Assembly (NCBI GenBank): GCA_903862715.1
Contig: CAIOYY010000048.1
Coordinates: 1 to 44,631 of the forward strand
Direction of reading: 5' to 3'
Length of the DNA: 44,631 bases
Origin: an uncultured Alphaproteobacteria bacterium
GTDB lineage: Bacteria > Pseudomonadota > Alphaproteobacteria > Micropepsales > Micropepsaceae
The first letter of the stretch is position 1. Each line of letters starts with the position of its first letter. The position numbers and the translations under genes are program-made. Positions 8,268-16,819 of the stretch are shown piece by piece. Below the pieces are notes generated by a model. It saw only the letters and a list, made by a program, of their open reading frames with translations, did no database searches and was not told the DNA's origin.

Positions 8268-10220
8268 ATGCGTAGAATTTTCGGTATCACCCTCGTGGTC
8301 TTCGTAGTCCTGCTCATTGCGGTGATGGCGCTTCCTTTCCTTATTCCTATGGAGGCCTATCGAGCCCGCATAGCCGATGCCGCCAGCCGGGCGACGGGTC
8401 GCGAGGTACAAATCAACGGTCCGTTGCGCCTTTCCATCTATCCCGAAATCGGCGTTTCGGCGTCGGCTGTCTCCGTGTCGAACTTTGAGGGCGCGCGCGA
8501 GCCGCAAATGGCCTCCGTTGAAACGCTGGTCGTGGGTGTCCGCCTTTGGCCCCTTCTTTCCGGACGTATGGAGGTGGCGCGCCTCATATTGGAGAAGCCT
8601 GTCATCCATCTCGAAGTTGCCGCCGACGGCACACCGAATTGGGCTTTCGCCGCGAATGCCACGCCAGATGGAACAACGGGCGAAAGCGCAGGACCGAATC
8701 GGATACGAGAATTTGGCATCGAACGGCTCTCGATTACCGATGGGCTCGTAACTTATTACGACGTCGCCGCCGATACGGGCGCGTCCGTCGACGATGTCGA
8801 TGTCACGCTCTCCATGCCGTCCATTGATGCGCAGCTCACCATGGACGGCGCGCTCACTTACAATACACAGCGTATTGACGTGGATGCTACCTTCGCCCAA
8901 CCACGCGCGCTGCTTCTCGCGGAGGGAACCGCTGCACATATCGCGCTCGCCTCCCAGATCGTGAACGCAGATTTTTCCGGTACGGTAACGGTGTCTGGAA
9001 GGTCTATCGGCGCGGCACACATCACCATTCCGTCCTTACGTGACCTTGCGGCATGGAGCGGAACGCCGCTGCCGCCCGGCGAAACGTTCGGGATCGCCGA
9101 ACTAGAAGCAGACCTTACAGCAGAACCAACAAAGCTCACCCTTTCGCGGCTGCGCATGGCACTCGACGGCATGACGATTACCGGCGAGCTGACACTCGAC
9201 AGCAGCAATCCGAGCCTCCTTCTTGGTGGCGGCATCGCTATCGATCGCCTCGACCTCAACGCCTATTTGACGCGCCCGCCTGCGCCTACCGAAACGGCAG
9301 AAGCACTCCCACCGGAGGATGATACGCGCGAGGAAACAGCGCCGCTGCAACTTGCTGTGCTGAAAACGGTCAATGCGGACATGACGCTCAGCATCGGAAC
9401 GCTTCTGGTTCAGAACCTAACTTTCGAGCGCGCCGCGCTCGGTTTGCGTTTGAATGAAGGGCTTCTGAACGCCGATTTACGTGAGCTTTCTCTGTATGGC
9501 GGTATGGGGCATGGCGCGCTTATTATCGATGCGCGCGAGGCGGTGCCCTCTTTCCGCCAGACACTTAGCGTCAGCGATACTCAGGTTCAGCCCTTTCTGA
9601 CCGATCTCATGGCAATGGACCGCCTCAGTGGAACGGGCACGATGACACTGGACCTTTCCAGCCGGGGCGCAACGCAAGACGAAATCGTGAGCGGGCTTTC
9701 GGGGGCGGGACGGATCAGTGTCGCCAATGGTGCCTTGCGCGGTATTGATATCGCGGCGGTCTCGCAAGCGCTGCAGACCGTCGTCAATTCAGGTGGTCTC
9801 GGCACCGTGACGGGTGACGGGGCCTCGACCGATTTTACCGATCTGGGCGGCACATTCCGGGTACAAAACGGCATTGCCTACAATGAGGATTTTCAGCTGC
9901 TGAATCCGCTGGTGCGCGTTGCGGGCAATGGCGAAATCAATTTGGCTGCGCGCACGATGGATTTTTTCCTGGAGCCGCAGCCCGCGGTTCAGGGCGCGGT
10001 GGGCGGGTTCGACCTCGCCAATATTGGCGTACCCTTCCGCGTTCACGGTCCCTGGGCGGATCTGAGTTACACTCCGGATATGCGCAGCGTGACTCGCAAT
10101 GTGCTGGAAGGACTTTTCGGCAACGGCCAGGATCAGGACAACGCCGAAGGCGGCGCGGACAACGCGCTGGAAGACGCAGGCGATGCGTTGCGTTCGCTGT
10201 TCGGTTTGGGGGGACGATGA
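8268..10220 (+). CDS. AsmA-family envelope protein
   Basis: A 650-residue protein with one N-terminal membrane anchor (residues 4-27, FGITLVVFVVLLIAVMAL) and a long beta-rich periplasmic body. The family start is clear: LPFLIPMEAYRARI-DAASRATGREVQINGPLRLS, then a Y-P-E-I-G motif. Near the C-terminus is the AsmA_C signature GLSGAGRISVANGALRGIDI followed by TDLGGTFRVQNGIAYNEDF. The last 50 residues are acidic and low-complexity (DQDNAEGGADNALEDAGDAL). AsmA-like proteins are linked to outer-membrane assembly and phospholipid transport between membranes. It sits between an ABC permease and a binding protein and its stop overlaps the latter's start (ATGA), an uncommon arrangement. Confidence 0.9.
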   Translation: MRRIFGITLVVFVVLLIAVMALPFLIPMEAYRARIADAASRATGREVQINGPLRLSIYPEIGVSASAVSVSNFEGAREPQMASVETLVVGVRLWPLLSGRMEVARLILEKPVIHLEVAADGTPNWAFAANATPDGTTGESAGPNRIREFGIERLSITDGLVTYYDVAADTGASVDDVDVTLSMPSIDAQLTMDGALTYNTQRIDVDATFAQPRALLLAEGTAAHIALASQIVNADFSGTVTVSGRSIGAAHITIPSLRDLAAWSGTPLPPGETFGIAELEADLTAEPTKLTLSRLRMALDGMTITGELTLDSSNPSLLLGGGIAIDRLDLNAYLTRPPAPTETAEALPPEDDTREETAPLQLAVLKTVNADMTLSIGTLLVQNLTFERAALGLRLNEGLLNADLRELSLYGGMGHGALIIDAREAVPSFRQTLSVSDTQVQPFLTDLMAMDRLSGTGTMTLDLSSRGATQDEIVSGLSGAGRISVANGALRGIDIAAVSQALQTVVNSGGLGTVTGDGASTDFTDLGGTFRVQNGIAYNEDFQLLNPLVRVAGNGEINLAARTMDFFLEPQPAVQGAVGGFDLANIGVPFRVHGPWADLSYTPDMRSVTRNVLEGLFGNGQDQDNAEGGADNALEDAGDALRSLFGLGGR

Positions 10221-11311
10221 GACTTCGGCGCTGGCTTACTGGTATTCTTGTTGTCGTCGCGGTCATCGCGGGTACGCTGTACTGGCTCACGCGTCCACCG
10301 GAGAATCTCACTGTCGCCAGCTGGGGGGATGCCTATCAGCAGGCGCAGACCGTTTCGTTCTTCCATCCCTTTGTGGATAAAACCTCCATCGATCTCGACG
10401 GCGCGATCTATGGCGGGGGACTAGCGGAGATCCGTCAACAGATCGAAGCCGGCAATGTCGAATGGGATGTGGTGGATTTCGACCTCGCCGATGCGGCCGC
10501 CGCATGCCGTGAAGGCCTGCTCGAACCTATCGACGCATTGGCATTACCCGCAGGTGCGAATGGTGAGGCGGCTACCGACGATTTCGTGCCCGGCGCCATT
10601 GGTCCATGCTGGGTCGGAACGGTGGTCTATAGCCAGATGATCGTCGTCGCACCGAATAATTTCGCTGAGGCGCCGCGTGCCGTCGCCGACTTCTTCGATC
10701 TCGAACGTTTCCCCGGCGGGCGCGGATTGCGCGATGCGGGTCCCGAATACACGCTTCCCTTTGCATTGCTCGCCGATGGCGTTGCTCCGGCGGAGGTGTA
10801 TGCGCTTCTCGAAATGGAAGCGGGCGCCGCGCGGGCGTTCGCCAAGCTCGACGGCATCAAGGACGCGATTGTCTGGTGGCGCCGCCCGAATGAAGCCATA
10901 GATATGCTAAGCCGGGGGGACACGGTAATGACGACGGCGTTAAACGGGCGCGCCTTCGATGCCGTGCTCGCTAATGCCGAACTGTCTCTCATCTTTGACG
11001 GCCAGCTTTATGGGCTCGACGTATTCGGTATTCCTCTGGGATCCCCCGCGAAAGAACGCGCCCTCGAATTCATCGCCTTCGCCAGCTCGGTTGAGCCGCT
11101 TGCCCATATGGCGAGCCGGGTTCCTTATGGCCCCGCACGGCGGTCGGCCAGTGCGCTGGTGGGCGCCAATCCGATAAGCGGCGTCGAAATGCTTCCATTG
11201 CTCCCGACCGCAGCGGCGAACTTCACCAACGCTGTCTTGATCGATCCAGAATGGTGGACCCAGAACGGCGCCCCCTTGCGCGCAAGGTGGGACGCCTGGC
11301 GCGCGGAGTAG
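10217..11311 (+). CDS. Extracellular solute-binding protein, PotD (spermidine/putrescine) family
   Basis: A 364-residue periplasmic binding protein. Family segments are plain: LTVASWGDAYQQAQ, GGLAEIRQQIEAGNVEWDVV, EGLLEPID, the block around AVADFFDLERFPGGRGLRD, LADGVAPAEVY, IVWWRRP, MTTALNGR and ALEFIAFASS. The N-terminus (residues 4-24, RRWLTGILVVVAVIAGTLYWL) has no obvious cleavage site or lipobox, so the protein may stay tethered to the inner membrane. Translation is coupled to the AsmA-like gene. The permease two genes upstream is its only candidate partner here; PotD-family proteins normally go with PotB/PotC-type permeases and a PotA ATPase, none of which is present. The substrate is therefore uncertain. 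Confidence 0.88.
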   Translation: MRLRRWLTGILVVVAVIAGTLYWLTRPPENLTVASWGDAYQQAQTVSFFHPFVDKTSIDLDGAIYGGGLAEIRQQIEAGNVEWDVVDFDLADAAAACREGLLEPIDALALPAGANGEAATDDFVPGAIGPCWVGTVVYSQMIVVAPNNFAEAPRAVADFFDLERFPGGRGLRDAGPEYTLPFALLADGVAPAEVYALLEMEAGAARAFAKLDGIKDAIVWWRRPNEAIDMLSRGDTVMTTALNGRAFDAVLANAELSLIFDGQLYGLDVFGIPLGSPAKERALEFIAFASSVEPLAHMASRVPYGPARRSASALVGANPISGVEMLPLLPTAAANFTNAVLIDPEWWTQNGAPLRARWDAWRAE

Positions 11312-11329
11312 GCCGCCGGCCCCTCGCAA

Positions 11330-11358
11330 TTGACAATGTAGCGCCACCTGACAAGCAT
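11330..11358 (+). promoter_or_regulatory. Candidate promoter of the opp operon
   Basis: A perfect TTGACA (11330-11335) lies in the 135-base gap before oppB, with a weak -10 (AAGCAT, 11353-11358) after 17 bases. The strong -35 and the gap, in a region where most genes overlap or nearly touch, suggest a new transcription unit begins here. The -10 is poor, so confidence is moderate. Confidence 0.5.
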
Positions 11359-11446
11359 GGGGCGTAACGCGACGCAGGACGGCGAGGCTGGACCTCGGCC
11401 TGGCGCGTGAAGGCCCGGAAATGGGTGCGGGAGCTGATCAAGACTA

Positions 11447-12391
11447 ATGCTTTCCTACGCAATAAGACGGTTTCTCGGCGCGATCCCCACCCTTCTCGTC
11501 ATCATCACTCTCGCCTTTTTCATGATGCGTGTGGCGCCGGGCGGCCCGTTCGACGGCGAACGCCGTTTGCCTCCTGAAATCGAGGCCAACATCATGGCCG
11601 CCTACGATCTCGATAAGCCGCTTTACCAACAATATTTCCTCTATCTTGGACGCCTCGCGCAGTTCGATCTCGGGCCGTCTTTCCGGACGCGCGACTTCAC
11701 CGTCACGGAAATGATCGCCGCCGGACTGCCGGTAAGTTTGCGCCTTGGGCTATCGGCCATTGTGGTGGCGCTCTTCTTCGGAATCCTTCTCGGCATCTTC
11801 GCGGCGCTCCGACAGAACAAGGCGGCCGATTATTCCGTCATGACCATCGCCATGATCGGCATCACGATACCCACCTTCGTGACCGCACCGCTGCTGACGC
11901 TGATGTTCGGGGTCTATGGCGTCAGCCTGTTTGGGCTCAATCTCTCGCTGCCGGTGGGCGGGTGGAATGACGGTGCGCTGCGCAACATGATCCTTCCCGT
12001 CACGGTGCTGGCCCTTCCGCAGATCGCCGTGGTGGCACGGCTGGTGCGGGGCTCGATGGTCGAGGTGCTCCGCTCGAATTACGTCCGCACCGCGCGGGCG
12101 AAGGGCCTCTCCTCCTATCGCGTGGTCACGCGCCACGCCTTGCGCGCGGGGTTGCTGCCGCTGGTCAGCTATCTGGGACCCGCCATTGCGGGACTCGCCA
12201 CCGGCTCGCTTATTGTCGAGCAGATTTTCGGCCTTCCGGGGATCGGACGCTATTTCGTACAAGGCGCGCTTAACCGGGATTACACACTCGTTCTGGGCGT
12301 CGTCATTTTCTATGCCGCGCTCATCATTGTCTTAAACCTCATTGCGGACATTCTCTACCGTGTCCTCGATCCGCGCGTGAGGTACGAATAA
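11447..12391 (+). CDS. oppB: Oligopeptide/dipeptide ABC transporter permease OppB
   Basis: A 314-residue inner-membrane permease of the Dpp/Opp family at normal length. The N-terminus MLSYAIRRFLGAIPTLLVII and the following V-A-P-G-G-P-F are typical, as is the long periplasmic loop after helix 1. Later helices include the EAA loop NYVRTARAKGLSSYRVVTRHALRAG and the ending LIADILYRVLDPRVRYE. A weak ribosome site (GGGAG) lies well upstream of the ATG. The stop TAA overlaps the oppC start (TAATG). With oppC it forms the membrane channel of the ABC importer encoded here. Confidence 0.94.
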   Translation: MLSYAIRRFLGAIPTLLVIITLAFFMMRVAPGGPFDGERRLPPEIEANIMAAYDLDKPLYQQYFLYLGRLAQFDLGPSFRTRDFTVTEMIAAGLPVSLRLGLSAIVVALFFGILLGIFAALRQNKAADYSVMTIAMIGITIPTFVTAPLLTLMFGVYGVSLFGLNLSLPVGGWNDGALRNMILPVTVLALPQIAVVARLVRGSMVEVLRSNYVRTARAKGLSSYRVVTRHALRAGLLPLVSYLGPAIAGLATGSLIVEQIFGLPGIGRYFVQGALNRDYTLVLGVVIFYAALIIVLNLIADILYRVLDPRVRYE

Positions 12392-13326
12392 TGGCGCCGA
12401 TCCTTCCCGGCGATCGCGCGGACATGATGCGCGTTGCAACATCCGTCAAGGGACGCAGTCTATGGCAGGACGCTCGCCGCCGCCTGTTCCGCAACAAAGC
12501 GGCCGTTGCGGGCATGGTCGTGCTCGGCCTCATCACGCTGATGGCGATTTTCGCGCCCCTTCTGTCGCCTTACGCCTATGACGAAATCAATTACGCGCTG
12601 GTGCAATGCGCGCCGTCCTGGTGGCCGGGAACCAATGTGCTGTGCCGCGCCGATGGGGCCCACTGGTTCGGGATGGATTCGGTCGGACGCGATCTGTTTG
12701 TCCGGACGCTTTACGGCGCGCGCGTCTCGCTCGCGGTCGGCCTTGTCGCCACCTGCGTCAGCCTGATGATAGGCGTTTTGTATGGCGCAGCGGCGGGATA
12801 TCTGGGGGGACGTATCGACAATATCCTGATGCGCTTTGTGGATGTGCTTTATTCCCTGCCCTTTATCTTCTTCGTCATCATCTTGATGGTGATGTTCGAA
12901 CGGAATTTCATACTGCTGTTCGTCGCCATCGGCGCGGTAGAATGGCTCACCATGGCGCGCATCGTGCGCGGGCAAACGCTTTCGGTGAAGCAGAAGGAAT
13001 TCATCGAGGCGGCGCGGGCAGGCGGTGTCGGCACCTGGGGCATCATCAAGCGCCATATCGTGCCGAATGTGGTCGGGCCCGTCATCGTCTATGTGACGCT
13101 GACCATCCCCGCCGTCATCCTTGCCGAAAGTTTTCTGTCCTTTCTCGGCCTCGGCATACGCGAACCCTTAACTTCCTGGGGCGTTCTCATTTCGGAAGGC
13201 GCAAATTCGCTTGAAACCGCGCCTTGGATGCTGATTTTTCCGGCCGGATTCATGGCGATCACGCTGTTCTGTTTTAACTTCATTGGCGACGGTCTACGCG
13301 ATGCGCTCGACCCCAAGGACCGTTAA
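12391..13326 (+). CDS. oppC: Oligopeptide/dipeptide ABC transporter permease OppC
   Basis: A 311-residue permease with the OppC/DppC layout: a cytoplasmic N-terminus with RRRLFRNKAAVAGMVVLGL, a periplasmic loop containing HWFGMDSVGRDLFVRTLYGARVSL (the D-x-x-G-R-D motif), and the EAA loop EAARAGGVGTWGIIKRHIVPN. The C-terminus ends DGLRDALDPKDR, the usual family ending. The ATG overlaps the oppB stop by one base. The loop between helix 1 and the D-x-x-G-R-D motif holds an extra C-x-n-C segment (VQCAPSWWPGTNVLCRADG) that could form a periplasmic disulfide; I read this as a family variation. Confidence 0.94.
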   Translation: MAPILPGDRADMMRVATSVKGRSLWQDARRRLFRNKAAVAGMVVLGLITLMAIFAPLLSPYAYDEINYALVQCAPSWWPGTNVLCRADGAHWFGMDSVGRDLFVRTLYGARVSLAVGLVATCVSLMIGVLYGAAAGYLGGRIDNILMRFVDVLYSLPFIFFVIILMVMFERNFILLFVAIGAVEWLTMARIVRGQTLSVKQKEFIEAARAGGVGTWGIIKRHIVPNVVGPVIVYVTLTIPAVILAESFLSFLGLGIREPLTSWGVLISEGANSLETAPWMLIFPAGFMAITLFCFNFIGDGLRDALDPKDR

Positions 13327-13328
13327 TC

Positions 13329-15140
13329 ATGACGGAACCCGTTCTCAGCGTTAGGGATTTCAACGTCCGGTTTTCGACTCAGGACGGTGAAATTCATGCT
13401 GTAAAAGACGCGAATTTCGACGTCATGGAAGGCGAGTGTCTCGGCATTGTCGGCGAATCCGGCTCCGGTAAGAGCCAATTGTTCCTCGCGGCGACCGGCC
13501 TTCTTGCCGGAAACGGGCGCACCTCGGGAAGCGTGCTCTATCGCGGACAGAATTTGATCGGCATGCCGCTAAACCAGTTGAACCGGATTCGCGGCTCGAA
13601 GATCACAATGATTTTTCAGGACCCGCTGACATCGCTGACGCCTCATATGCGCATCGGCGAGCAGATCATCGAAGCCTTGCGCATTCACACGCAGATGGGC
13701 CGGGAGGAAGCCAATCGCCGCGCGGTGGAATCGCTGGAACTCGTGCGCATTCCCGAAGCCAGACGTCGCATGCGCCAATATCCGCATGAATTATCGGGCG
13801 GTATGCGCCAGCGCGTGATGATCGCCATGGCCACAGCCTGCGGTCCCGACCTTCTGATCGCCGACGAACCCACCACCGCGCTGGATGTGACCGTACAGGC
13901 CCAGATCCTCGACATCATGCGCGATCTCAGGACGACGCTGAAAACTTCCATCGTTCTAATCAGCCATGATATGGGCGTGATTGCCGCCATGGCCGACCGG
14001 GTGCAGGTGATGCGTCATGGCGCCTTTGTGGAATCCGGCACGGCAGAAGAAATTTTTTACGCTCCGAAGCACCCCTACACGCGCATGCTGCTCGATGCCA
14101 TGCCGCGCATCGACCATCCGGAACGTCCCGGACATGAGACGCTTGTTCCCCTTCCCGACCGCGACGCAAAGCCCGGCCTTCTCGACGTGGACAATGTGAA
14201 GGTCCATTTCCCGATCCGCGTGGATGGCATAATTCCGAAGTACAAACCTTTGCGGGCGGTCGATGGCGTGAGCTTCACGCTGAAGGAGGGAGAAACACTC
14301 GGCATTGTCGGTGAATCCGGTTGCGGAAAATCGACATTGGCGCGCGCCGTGCTGGCGCTTCTTCCGAAAACCGCGGGCACGGTCGTCTGGATGGGACGCG
14401 ATCTGTCGGAATCGAACAAGGACGAACTGCGCAAATTGCGCAAGGAATTCCAGATCGTCTTTCAGGATCCGCTCGCCAGCCTCGATCCACGCATGACCAT
14501 CGGCCAGAGCATCGCCGAGCCCTTGCGCGCGCTGGAACCCGATCTTTCCCGCACGGAAATTCGCGAGCGCGTGCGTGAAATGATGGAACATGTCGGTCTC
14601 GATCCGGCCTGGATCAACCGCTATCCGCATGAATTCTCGGGCGGGCAAAACCAGCGTGTCGGCATCGCGCGTGCGATGATCGTGCGGCCGAAAATGGTCG
14701 TGTGCGACGAGGCGGTAAGCGCGCTCGACGTTTCCATTCAGGCGCAGATCATCGATCTGATCCTGTCGCTGCAGCATACTTTCGGCATGTCGATCCTGTT
14801 CATCAGCCATAATCTTTCGGTGGTACGCCAGATTTCCCACCGGGTCATGGTTCTCTATCTCGGTCGCATCGTCGAACTCGCCGACCGCGAATCCATTTAT
14901 GCCGATCCGCGCCACCCCTACACGAGGGCACTTATTTCGGCAGTGCTGATCCCCGATCCGCGCAAAGAACGCGCCAAGCCGCGCGTTGCGCTTCCCGAAC
15001 TTCCCTCGCCTATGGATACGAGATCCTCGCTGACATTTCTGAAGTCCAAGCGCATCGACAATCCTGATGCCGAGCAATATGTGCCGAAACTGATCGAGGT
15101 CACTCCCGGTCATTTCGTGGCAGAACACGACGCTGTGTGA
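13329..15140 (+). CDS. Fused oligopeptide ABC transporter ATPase (OppD-OppF)
   Basis: A 603-residue protein with two complete nucleotide-binding domains in one chain. The first has Walker A GESGSGKS (42-49), signature LSGGMRQRV and Walker B LLIADEP. The second has Walker A GESGCGKS (about 328-335), signature FSGGQNQRV and Walker B MVVCDEA. Each is followed by the Opp-type C-terminal extension with the H-P-Y-T-R motif (KHPYTRMLLDAMP and RHPYTRALISAVL). Fused OppDF proteins are common in Proteobacteria. It begins two bases after oppC stops and powers the OppBC channel. Unlike the binding-protein genes there is only one ATPase gene, so all three OppA-like proteins presumably share it. Confidence 0.95.
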   Translation: MTEPVLSVRDFNVRFSTQDGEIHAVKDANFDVMEGECLGIVGESGSGKSQLFLAATGLLAGNGRTSGSVLYRGQNLIGMPLNQLNRIRGSKITMIFQDPLTSLTPHMRIGEQIIEALRIHTQMGREEANRRAVESLELVRIPEARRRMRQYPHELSGGMRQRVMIAMATACGPDLLIADEPTTALDVTVQAQILDIMRDLRTTLKTSIVLISHDMGVIAAMADRVQVMRHGAFVESGTAEEIFYAPKHPYTRMLLDAMPRIDHPERPGHETLVPLPDRDAKPGLLDVDNVKVHFPIRVDGIIPKYKPLRAVDGVSFTLKEGETLGIVGESGCGKSTLARAVLALLPKTAGTVVWMGRDLSESNKDELRKLRKEFQIVFQDPLASLDPRMTIGQSIAEPLRALEPDLSRTEIRERVREMMEHVGLDPAWINRYPHEFSGGQNQRVGIARAMIVRPKMVVCDEAVSALDVSIQAQIIDLILSLQHTFGMSILFISHNLSVVRQISHRVMVLYLGRIVELADRESIYADPRHPYTRALISAVLIPDPRKERAKPRVALPELPSPMDTRSSLTFLKSKRIDNPDAEQYVPKLIEVTPGHFVAEHDAV

Positions 15141-15198
15141 TGGAAGCCGTGCGCGGTTAAGGGCATACTGAACACCGCTTCAGGTGCGAAGGATGCCC

Positions 15199-16803
15199 AT
15201 GACGATTCGTGTTTTTCCGGTTTTGTCCCTGTTCTGCCTCCTTCTGACCGCTTGCGGGGAACGCGCTCAGCCGGGCGATTCCGGTGCCGCTGCTGAAATT
15301 GTTCTCAACCGCGGCAATGCCGGGGAGCCGAACAGCCTCGATCACCAATTTTCCACCACCTCAACTGAAAGCGCGGTCATAACCGACCTGATGATGGGGC
15401 TGACCACGGCCGGCGCCGACGGCAACGCCATCCCCGGCGCGGCGGAGAGCTGGGAAACGTCTGACGACGGCCTCATCTGGACCTTCCATCTGCGCGATCA
15501 CAATTGGTCCGATGGCATGCCGGTGACGGCGGACGATTTTGTGTATGCCTGGCAGCGTCTGGTTAATCCGGACACTGCGGCGCCCTATGCGGCCTATGTC
15601 TATATTTTCGAGAATGCGCGCGCGATTGCGGCCGGCGAAATGCCGCCCGAGACGCTTGGCGCACGGGCCATCGATGAACGAACGCTCGAACTGCGGCTCG
15701 AAACGCCCGCGCCCTATCTACCGGAAATGCTGGAGCACGCGACGACCTATCCGTTGGCGCGCCATGTCGTCGAAGCCCTGGGCGATGACTGGGCCCGCGC
15801 CGGAAACTACGTCGGGAACGGTCCCTACAAATTGGTCGATTGGCTTCCTGGCGACCGCATCACACTCGTCAAGAACGATGCGTTCTATGATGCCGCTAAT
15901 GTACAGATTGATCGTGTCATCTTTCATCCGATCAATGACGTGGCTGCCGGGCTAAGGCGTTTTCGTGCCGGCGAACTCGATACGCTCGATGGGTTCCCCA
16001 TGGATCAGATCGACTGGCTGCGAACCAATATGCCGAACGAATTACGAATCGGACCAGCGCTCCTTATCGCCTGCGTGGTGATGAACCAGAACCGTGAACC
16101 CTTCAATGATGTGCGCGTCCGCGAGGCCCTGAACCTCGCCTACGACCGAGATACGATTACCCAAAACATTATCCGTATGGGACAGGAACCCGCTTACTCC
16201 ATCGTGCCCCCGGGTGTTGCCAATTATCCGGGGCCTGTGACCTTTGCATTCAAGGACATGCCCTATGCCGACCGCGTCGCGCGCGCCCAGCAATTGATGC
16301 AGGAAGCAGGCTATGGACCCGACAATCGCCTGAGCATTGAATTTTCCGCGGGGCCGACCCAGGACGCCCGCGTAGTGGCCGCCGCCGTCCAGCAGATGTG
16401 GCGTGAAATCTATGTCGATACGGAGATCGTACAAGCCGAAGGCCGCGTGCGCATCGCCAATATGCAATCGGGCGATTACGACGTCGGACCCTATGGCTGG
16501 ATTGGCGATTTCAACGACGCCTATAATTTCCTGTTTCTGCTGATGACCGAAAATCAGGGTTTGAATTACACCGGTTACAGCAATCCGGCATTCGACGCCC
16601 TGATGCATCAGGCCAATCTGGAGCAGGATCTCGTCCGGCGCGGCGATCTGATGGCACAGGCCGAACGCATTGCGCTGAACGATTCCGTCTGGATACCAAC
16701 GCGCTACGAGGTGACGGAACACATGGTTCACACCTATGTGAAAAACTGGATCACGAACATCAATGACGAGAACCGCACCCGCTGGCTGTCCATTGAGCGA
16801 TAG
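15199..16803 (+). CDS. Oligopeptide-binding lipoprotein, OppA family, copy 1
   Basis: A 534-residue binding protein of the family-5 extracellular solute-binding type. The start at 15199 is chosen because GAAGGA sits six bases upstream and the signal peptide then begins at once; ATG 15193 and a GTG at 15184 are in frame but less well placed. The lipobox LLTAC follows the hydrophobic stretch, so the mature protein is a lipoprotein. Typical segments are LNRGNAGEPNSLDHQ, PGAAESWETSDDGLIWTFHL, NWSDGMPVTADDFVYAWQR, VGNGPYKLVDWLPGD and SIVPPGVANYPG. It follows the ATPase gene by 58 bases and is the first of three tandem paralogues feeding the same transporter. Confidence 0.93.
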   Translation: MTIRVFPVLSLFCLLLTACGERAQPGDSGAAAEIVLNRGNAGEPNSLDHQFSTTSTESAVITDLMMGLTTAGADGNAIPGAAESWETSDDGLIWTFHLRDHNWSDGMPVTADDFVYAWQRLVNPDTAAPYAAYVYIFENARAIAAGEMPPETLGARAIDERTLELRLETPAPYLPEMLEHATTYPLARHVVEALGDDWARAGNYVGNGPYKLVDWLPGDRITLVKNDAFYDAANVQIDRVIFHPINDVAAGLRRFRAGELDTLDGFPMDQIDWLRTNMPNELRIGPALLIACVVMNQNREPFNDVRVREALNLAYDRDTITQNIIRMGQEPAYSIVPPGVANYPGPVTFAFKDMPYADRVARAQQLMQEAGYGPDNRLSIEFSAGPTQDARVVAAAVQQMWREIYVDTEIVQAEGRVRIANMQSGDYDVGPYGWIGDFNDAYNFLFLLMTENQGLNYTGYSNPAFDALMHQANLEQDLVRRGDLMAQAERIALNDSVWIPTRYEVTEHMVHTYVKNWITNINDENRTRWLSIER

Positions 16804-16819
16804 GAAGAAGTGTCCTTCA

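Noticed and set aside
13956-15128. 390-residue open frame opposite oppDF
   Set aside because: Lies antisense in a clearly coding ABC ATPase; composition is that of a shadow frame in GC-rich DNA and no family is seen.
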